Source of the DNA: Porphyromonas cangingivalis
GTDB taxonomy: Bacteria > Bacteroidota > Bacteroidia > Bacteroidales > Paludibacteraceae
NCBI GenBank assembly: GCA_945902955.1
Contig: CAMDNO010000011.1
Coordinates: 1 to 50,117, forward strand
Length of the DNA stretch: 50,117 nucleotides
Direction of reading: 5' to 3'
Shown here piece after piece: positions 44,767 through 50,117 of the stretch. Below the pieces are notes generated by a model. It ran no database searches and was not told the origin of the DNA. It worked only from the letters and a program-made list of their open reading frames with translations. Within the stretch, counting starts at the first letter, position 1; each line of letters starts with the position of its first letter. Both the position numbers and the translations under genes were made by a program.

Positions 44767-44820
44767 ATGTTTTACAACATATAATTTCCATGTTATATCC
44801 TCGCTATTATAGTGTAATAC
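44767..44820 (+). promoter_or_regulatory. 54-bp operator/promoter element upstream of the double EPFNY protein gene
   Basis: Plus strand: ATGTTTTACAACAT (44767-44780), 11 bp, GTTATAT, 15 bp, GTAATAC (44814-44820); 42 bp before the ATG. The first spacer is one base shorter than in most copies. Confidence 0.75.
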
Positions 44821-44862
44821 TTAGTGATAACACAAATCAACCCTTTTAAAATTTAATTATTT

Positions 44863-46887
44863 ATGAAAACAAAAAATTACTTTATTTCCCTTGCAGTAGC
44901 TTGCCTCTTGCTAATTGGCATGAGCGTGAATGCGCAATTAATTGTTAACGAACCGTTTAATTACACATTAGCTACAGTTGCTCCGGCAGCTAGTACAGGA
45001 ATAAATGGAGGTAACGGTCTCCCAGCCACCAATGTAGGTGGAAATCCTGCCGGCACCAGCACTGGTATACGTGGGAGTTGGTCAGGTTCTACGGTGGTAG
45101 CAGGCTTAACCTACTCAAATGGTGGTGGAACATTAACAACATCTGGTAATGCTTTAAAGCACACCACCTCAGGACAGGAATATGCTCCCTATTTATATCG
45201 TAACATGACAACAGATCCTTTTATGGCTTACCGCTCAGCCCTTAATTCTGGTTTTGGGTGGGTAGCTGCTCCAACTGAGTTGTATATATCCTTTCTAATC
45301 AATGTGAGTACACTTGACGATGCAGGTATACCAAGAATGTCTATTAATGGTTTAGGTAATAGAATTTATATTGCACAGCAGGCAGTGTCAGGCACCTCAT
45401 CTTGGATTGCAAGTGATGGTTTCGGGAATGCGGCCAAAACGTTGGGTAATGCTGCTGCGAATAAAACAGAATTAATTGTTGTCAGATTAAATTTTAAAAG
45501 TGCCACTACTTGTACAACTGATTTTTGGTTCAATCCGACTTTAGGTGCTGCTTTAGGCGCACCAGTTCAAACAAGAGATTATACCGTTACTGCAGCCAAC
45601 AACGTATTAAATGATATTTCATTAAGAGGAGGTACCAATTTTACAGTAGATGAAATACGAGTTGGCGTAGCAGCTGCAGACGTGCTACCATATACTGCCG
45701 TAATTCCTGATCCAACAGCACCAGATGCACCAACTGGGATAGTAGCAACCGCTGGTAACGCGCAGGCTTCGGTAGCATTTACAGTCCCAGCTAATGGCGG
45801 CTCAGCAATTACTGGTTATACCGTAACTTCAAATCCCGGAAGTATTACTGCTACAGGTTCTTCGAGCCCTATCGTTGTAACAGGATTAACCAACGGAACA
45901 GCTTATACATTTACAGTAACAGCCACTAATGCTATAGGTACCAGCGATGCAAGTTCAGCTTCTGCTGCTGTGACACCGGCTGTACCAACTTCTTCTTTAA
46001 TTGCTTACGAGGGTTTTGACGGAAGTTTTAACAGTGGTACTGGTTGGAGTGCTAATTGGACAAGTACAGGTTCTAGCAATGTTAGTTCTGCAGGTCTTGT
46101 TTTTGGTACATTATTAAATATTGGCAATTATCTTCAAACTGCATACTTTGATGCAACTCGTACATTAACCAACACTCTTACAGCAGGTGAAGATATGTGG
46201 GTATCGTATATTTGCTCCGAATCTGGTGAAAATCCAACTACAGGTTCGACATCATTAAGCATACAGAATCCTTCAGCCTCGCTTAATTTTAACAATGGAG
46301 CAGCAACCCAAACTCAAACATATATGATGGCTGAAACTCCAAGTTATGCTGGTGTTTGGACAACGCCTGAATCTTCAGCAGGTATTACTTTCAATTTAAT
46401 TAAAATATCTCCTACTAAATTTGAACGTTGGATATATAAAGTTACAGCAAACTTACCTACAACTGCTCCTGCTGCAAATGATGCTAATGCATTTTATTAT
46501 CAAACAGTAACAAAAACATTTGCAGCTGAAACGGTTACTACATTAAAAATAAAATCGTATAATAACGCTACTGTTGGTTATGACGAGATTCGAATTGGAA
46601 AAGCTTTTGCTGATGTAGTACCTGTTTCGGGCATGACTACCGAACTTAAAAATCTATCAGCAAATTTCAGTGCTTATCAATCATCTAATGCAATTGTTGT
46701 AGATTTAAGCACAATGGTTGGTCAACAAAATGTAACTATATTTGATATACAAGGTAAAAATGTATTTAACCATAACGTAGAAGGTGGTAAACTTGTACCT
46801 ATCAACAATACGTTGAAACAAGGTATTTATTTGGTAAAAGTAAGCAACGCATCAAATACCAATACAGTAAAATTGTTCGTTAAATAG
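44863..46887 (+). CDS. Secreted protein with two EPFNY modules, Fn3 and T9SS domain
   Basis: A 674-residue protein: signal peptide (ends VNAQ, about 25); EPFNY module 1 (about 27-283); fibronectin type III (about 286-372, GSAITGYTVTSNPGSITATG); a divergent second module (about 375-592, LIAYEGFDGSFNSG ... VGYDEIRIGKAFADV); and a T9SS type A domain (about 598-674, VTIFDIQGKNVFNHN ... KQGIYLVKVSN). The modules look like jelly-roll, concanavalin-like carbohydrate-binding domains; no catalytic part is visible. Module 1 is very close to the one in the gene at 47051. It has its own promoter element and terminator. Confidence 0.82.
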   Translation: MKTKNYFISLAVACLLLIGMSVNAQLIVNEPFNYTLATVAPAASTGINGGNGLPATNVGGNPAGTSTGIRGSWSGSTVVAGLTYSNGGGTLTTSGNALKHTTSGQEYAPYLYRNMTTDPFMAYRSALNSGFGWVAAPTELYISFLINVSTLDDAGIPRMSINGLGNRIYIAQQAVSGTSSWIASDGFGNAAKTLGNAAANKTELIVVRLNFKSATTCTTDFWFNPTLGAALGAPVQTRDYTVTAANNVLNDISLRGGTNFTVDEIRVGVAAADVLPYTAVIPDPTAPDAPTGIVATAGNAQASVAFTVPANGGSAITGYTVTSNPGSITATGSSSPIVVTGLTNGTAYTFTVTATNAIGTSDASSASAAVTPAVPTSSLIAYEGFDGSFNSGTGWSANWTSTGSSNVSSAGLVFGTLLNIGNYLQTAYFDATRTLTNTLTAGEDMWVSYICSESGENPTTGSTSLSIQNPSASLNFNNGAATQTQTYMMAETPSYAGVWTTPESSAGITFNLIKISPTKFERWIYKVTANLPTTAPAANDANAFYYQTVTKTFAAETVTTLKIKSYNNATVGYDEIRIGKAFADVVPVSGMTTELKNLSANFSAYQSSNAIVVDLSTMVGQQNVTIFDIQGKNVFNHNVEGGKLVPINNTLKQGIYLVKVSNASNTNTVKLFVK

Positions 46888-46946
46888 TTTTTTCAATATT
46901 CAAAGTCAAATAATATAATTGACTAATTTGTAAATTAGATTGTGTT

Positions 46947-46992
46947 AAGGGGCTACTTCTATAAAACATTAAGGTGTTATGGGTAGCCCCTT
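46947..46992 (+). terminator. Terminator after the double EPFNY gene
   Basis: AAGGGGCTAC and GTAGCCCCTT form a perfect 10-bp stem with a 26-base loop, followed by TTT. It lies between this gene and the next T9SS gene, which has no promoter element of its own. Confidence 0.75.
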
Positions 46993-47050
46993 TTTCTTTT
47001 GTTATCGAAAATAAATCAAGTAAGTTAAATATCGTCTTAAGTCATCCAAC

Positions 47051-49969
47051 ATGCAAAAATCAGTATCTTTTTTTATTCTTCTCACATTCTTTCTTCATCT
47101 TTACGCAATTACGCCAACCGAAACATTTACAGTTACGACCGACCTTTCGTTAACTGTAAATCCTATCAATGGAGCTGATTTTCCAACAGCTATTGTATCC
47201 TATCGGGATGCTATTTATTATGGTTATATCGATGCTGATTTTAATGGTTGTATTGCAAAAAAAGCTGCAAATGGTACGGTTACAACAAAAATTGTAACAA
47301 CTGGTGTGTCGAATGATGATAATCATTCCGAAATTTGTATCGCAGTTGACCGTGAGGGATATATACATTGGACAGGCAATATGCATCAAACCCCTATGGT
47401 ATATTATCGTTCAGCAAATCCTGAGGATATTAGTTCATTTAATGAATTGAATGGAAATGTGGCTAATGGAGGTATATTTGGGCCCACAGCTGTGAGTTAC
47501 GGTCGGTTTGTAACGAGCAGAAAAGGTACCTTGTTTTATGTAAGCCGTCAACATGTAGGACTTGCCACACATGGTTGGGTGCCTGGTATTATGAGTGGAA
47601 ATATACAGGTTTACAATACCGACACCAAAACATGGTCGCAGTTAGGTTCATTAAATTATGCTTATACCTCTGTTCAGGGTGGTACAATATCCGGCGGTAT
47701 GGATGCCGACCATCAGGTAAAAGCTGTTATTTGGGATAATTCCGGTGCCGGAACAAAACCTAACAATGGCTATCAAGGCTATAAAATCAGAATTGTATTT
47801 GACAAAAACAATCGTATGCATATTGTTTGGAATGTGGCTAAAAATCCTACAGCAACAACAGTTTCCGACACTCATACGCATTTAATGTATGCCTATTCCG
47901 ATGACGAAGGTGTTACATGGAAAAAAAGTAATGGCACAACGATGACATTGCCTATTACTACTAATAATGGTGAAGTGGTTTACGTTGAAGATCCAGCCGT
48001 GAATGCGCAACGGATGTATAACTTTTGTAATATTGCTCTTACTTCTACCAATCAGCCTATACTTATTCAAAATTCAAAAGGTTTAAATAAAATGTTGGCT
48101 TTCAAACTAACGGGTACTACATGGACTGAGATAAACAGTACATTGGGTGCCACTTTCCCTGGCGAATTGGTCATAGATGACAATGGTTGGATGACAATGC
48201 CTGGCACCACAGGCGATAATCATAAACGAAGCAACGATGATTGGGCATCATTTAATTTATATGCAGGTTGTCCTCAGAATCAAATGAGCTATTCGCTCGA
48301 TTATCAGTATTTATACGAAACAGGTAAAACTCGATATCAATATCCACTAAGCTCAACAACAAATGTTGTAAAAACAATTAGTTGGCAAAATTCTACTCCA
48401 GGACAAGTGGATATGCCGGCAATAACTCCCATAAGCGGAACAATATTTAGCGGAACTACCACTGCAATAATAAGTTGCAATGTAGCTGGTGCAACTATAC
48501 GTTACACCACCGATGGCAGTACACCTACCGAAACAAATGGAACAATTTACACAGGTCCTTTTAATATTACCTCTACTTGTAGAGTAAAAGCAGTAGCGTA
48601 TAAGTCAGGCAAAGTTACCAGTCGATGGTCATGTTCAAATATCTCTATTTCCGGCTCAACTACAAACCCACCAACTGCTCCAACAGGTTTAAATGCAACT
48701 AATATTGCTTCAACAAGTTTTACGCTTAGTTGGACTGGTTCTTCCGATGATTTTGGGGTTGCCGGTTATGATGTTTATAATAACACGACTCTCTTAGGTG
48801 CAACAAACGGAGCTACAACAACGATTAATCTATCAGGACTCACTGCAAATACAAATTATACAATAATTGTAAAAGCAAGAGATGCTGAAGGAAATATAGC
48901 TTCTTCAACAGAGAAATATATAACAACATCCAGCTCGGCTCTCCCTGGATTAATATGCTATGAACCTTTTAATTATTCATTAGCTTCAACAAATCCGGTT
49001 TCAGGAGCTACTGTAAATGGAGGAAATGGACTTCCTGCGTCAAATGTAGGTGGAAGCCCAACTGGTTTAGGTACTGGTATTAGAGGCACTTGGTCTAATT
49101 CGACAGTAGTTGGCGGTCTTACTTACTCTAATAGTGGTGGCATATTGACTACATCTGCTAATGCATTACAACACACAACATCAGGGCAGGAGTACTCTCC
49201 GTTTTTATATAGAAACATGACTACGGACCCATTTATTGCATTACGTACATCTACAACTTCTGGATTTGGTTGGGTAGCTGCTCCAACTGATTTATATATA
49301 TCATTTCTAATTAATGTGAGTACGTTAGACGATGCAGGTATTCCGAGAATGTCAATTAATTTAGGGAGTACTCCTGATAGAATTTATATAGCACAGCTGA
49401 ATGAGGCAGGCACCTCATCGTGGATTACTTATGGAAGTCCTAACAAAAAGTTGGGTAATGCAACTTTAAATAAAGTCGAATTAATCGTTGTAAGACTAAG
49501 TTTTACAAGTGCAACAACAAGGAAAGTTGATTTTTGGTTCAATCCTACATTAGGTACTGCATTAGGTTTACCGGTACAAACAATAGACTATACAGGTTTG
49601 ACCGCCGCAAATAACAACTTATCAAGTTTATCAGTAAGAGGAGGTACGAATTTTACTGTTGACGAATTACGTGTTGGCGTAACAGCAACAGATGTAATGC
49701 CTTTTACTGCAAACCCAACTACCGATGTTAAAAATCCGTCAGTGAATTTTAATGTGTATCAATCCTTAGAAGGAATCATTCTGAATTTGTGCAATGCAAA
49801 GGGTCTTTTAACTGTAAATATATTTGATATTCAAGGCAGAAAGATATTAACTAATGAAGTAGATTTGAATCAAAAAGTATTGATAAAGCACAAACTAAAA
49901 CAAGGTTTTTATTTAGTACAAGTTGTAAACGGTTCGAATTCATATAGTCAAAAATTAATAATAAAATAA
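47051..49969 (+). CDS. BNR_4 propeller / PL24-PL25-like protein with CHB_HEX, Fn3, EPFNY and T9SS domains
   Basis: A 972-residue secreted protein: leader (about 1-20); BNR_4 propeller (about 25-440) with NDDNHSEICIAVDREGYIHW (His92, His106) and NMHQTPMVYYRS (His112), matching the protein at 31480-33339 and the ulvan-lyase families PL24/PL25; chitobiase/hexosaminidase C-terminal-type domain (about 456-535, TIRYTTDGSTPTETNG); Fn3 (about 540-628); EPFNY module (about 634-890); T9SS type A domain (about 900-972, VNIFDIQGRKILTNE). It carries the richest set of accessory domains here. A lyase or binding role on an anionic polysaccharide is plausible but not shown. No 55-bp element was found upstream, so it may be reached by read-through. 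Confidence 0.8.
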   Translation: MQKSVSFFILLTFFLHLYAITPTETFTVTTDLSLTVNPINGADFPTAIVSYRDAIYYGYIDADFNGCIAKKAANGTVTTKIVTTGVSNDDNHSEICIAVDREGYIHWTGNMHQTPMVYYRSANPEDISSFNELNGNVANGGIFGPTAVSYGRFVTSRKGTLFYVSRQHVGLATHGWVPGIMSGNIQVYNTDTKTWSQLGSLNYAYTSVQGGTISGGMDADHQVKAVIWDNSGAGTKPNNGYQGYKIRIVFDKNNRMHIVWNVAKNPTATTVSDTHTHLMYAYSDDEGVTWKKSNGTTMTLPITTNNGEVVYVEDPAVNAQRMYNFCNIALTSTNQPILIQNSKGLNKMLAFKLTGTTWTEINSTLGATFPGELVIDDNGWMTMPGTTGDNHKRSNDDWASFNLYAGCPQNQMSYSLDYQYLYETGKTRYQYPLSSTTNVVKTISWQNSTPGQVDMPAITPISGTIFSGTTTAIISCNVAGATIRYTTDGSTPTETNGTIYTGPFNITSTCRVKAVAYKSGKVTSRWSCSNISISGSTTNPPTAPTGLNATNIASTSFTLSWTGSSDDFGVAGYDVYNNTTLLGATNGATTTINLSGLTANTNYTIIVKARDAEGNIASSTEKYITTSSSALPGLICYEPFNYSLASTNPVSGATVNGGNGLPASNVGGSPTGLGTGIRGTWSNSTVVGGLTYSNSGGILTTSANALQHTTSGQEYSPFLYRNMTTDPFIALRTSTTSGFGWVAAPTDLYISFLINVSTLDDAGIPRMSINLGSTPDRIYIAQLNEAGTSSWITYGSPNKKLGNATLNKVELIVVRLSFTSATTRKVDFWFNPTLGTALGLPVQTIDYTGLTAANNNLSSLSVRGGTNFTVDELRVGVTATDVMPFTANPTTDVKNPSVNFNVYQSLEGIILNLCNAKGLLTVNIFDIQGRKILTNEVDLNQKVLIKHKLKQGFYLVQVVNGSNSYSQKLIIK

Positions 49970-50009
49970 TTGGTATAGGCGTTTAGGTCGCTGTACTTTG
50001 AATAAATAA

Positions 50010-50023
50010 GCTACTTTTGTAGC
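50010..50023. repeat. Small hairpin before the transposase start
   Basis: GCTAC-TTTT-GTAGC, a 5-bp stem, lies directly before the GTG start. It may be part of the insertion-sequence end, or may hold down translation. Confidence 0.35.
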
Positions 50024-50117
50024 GTGGATAATAAAAAACAATATATAGGTGTGAATTCGATAGAGTTCAATAAATATTTTCAGACAGAGGAGGATTGCTA
50101 TCGGTATCTTTCAGAAA
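50024..50117 (+). CDS. IS1595-like transposase, N-terminal fragment at window edge
   Basis: Starting at GTG 50024, the frame reads DNKKQYIGVNSIEFNKYFQT, then EEDCYRYLSE up to the edge. The FNKYFQTEEDCYRYL segment is like the N terminus of IS1595-type transposases, which is normally followed by a zinc-finger motif. The inverted repeat end of the element was not firmly located. Only 31 codons are visible, so the call is moderate. Confidence 0.55.
   Translation, partial: MDNKKQYIGVNSIEFNKYFQTEEDCYRYLSE

Noticed and set aside
46888-47050. Promoter element for the 47051 gene
   Set aside because: Only a terminator and ordinary AT-rich DNA were seen; no match to the 55-bp geometry.

Overview
The window is low-GC DNA from a member of the Bacteroidota, most likely a glycan-degrading environmental Bacteroidales. 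The evidence is a SusC/SusD pair, an ECF sigma/FecR pair, TAnnTTTG-type promoter boxes, Bacteroidota-type lipoboxes and about ten proteins ending in a type A type IX secretion system (T9SS) sorting domain. No rRNA, tRNA or CRISPR array was seen. Nearly the whole window is one large accessory glycan-utilisation region.

Layout. (1) 1-17.5 kb, all minus strand. A catabolic run is read from about 17.6 kb leftwards: secreted beta-helix protein, DUF362 membrane/T9SS protein, seven-bladed propeller lipoprotein, CBM9-like T9SS protein, GH43-esterase fusion, MFS transporter, leaderless beta-helix protein, rpiB, GH95, SemiSWEET and a GH94 phosphorylase cut by the window start. (2) 17.6-25.2 kb: sigma/anti-sigma pair and a susC-susD-lipoprotein operon. 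SusC carries the STN domain that usually talks to FecR. (3) 25.3-33.4 kb: T9SS cargo (CBM9, beta-helix, triple CBM9, BNR_4 propeller/possible lyase). (4) 33.6-35.8 kb: an unrelated small cassette (AraC regulator, SnoaL-like protein, ferredoxin, decayed monooxygenase gene) next to an orphan duplicated promoter. (5) 36.0-41.1 kb: a very large beta-helix T9SS protein and an AAA/DUF4143 ATPase. (6) 41.3-50.0 kb, plus strand: three large T9SS proteins and a 53-aa peptide gene. The first codons of an IS1595-like transposase end the window.

Working model (inference): T9SS enzymes and binding proteins attack a glycan outside the cell, SusCD imports oligosaccharides, GH95/GH43/beta-helix enzymes trim them, and MFS/SemiSWEET carriers with GH94 and RpiB finish catabolism.

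The most interesting signal is a rigid 54-55 bp promoter/operator. In gene orientation it is the palindrome ATGTT-N4-AACAT, then 11-12 bp, then GTTATAA, then exactly 15 bp, then GTATTAC. It lies 22-93 bp upstream of seven genes on both strands, with an eighth copy in a 132-bp duplication. The regulator is not evident in the window. Other notable points are a repeated 'EPFNY' module in three secreted proteins, a three-fold CBM9 protein, a leaderless beta-helix paralogue and a Gly/Pro-rich small peptide gene.
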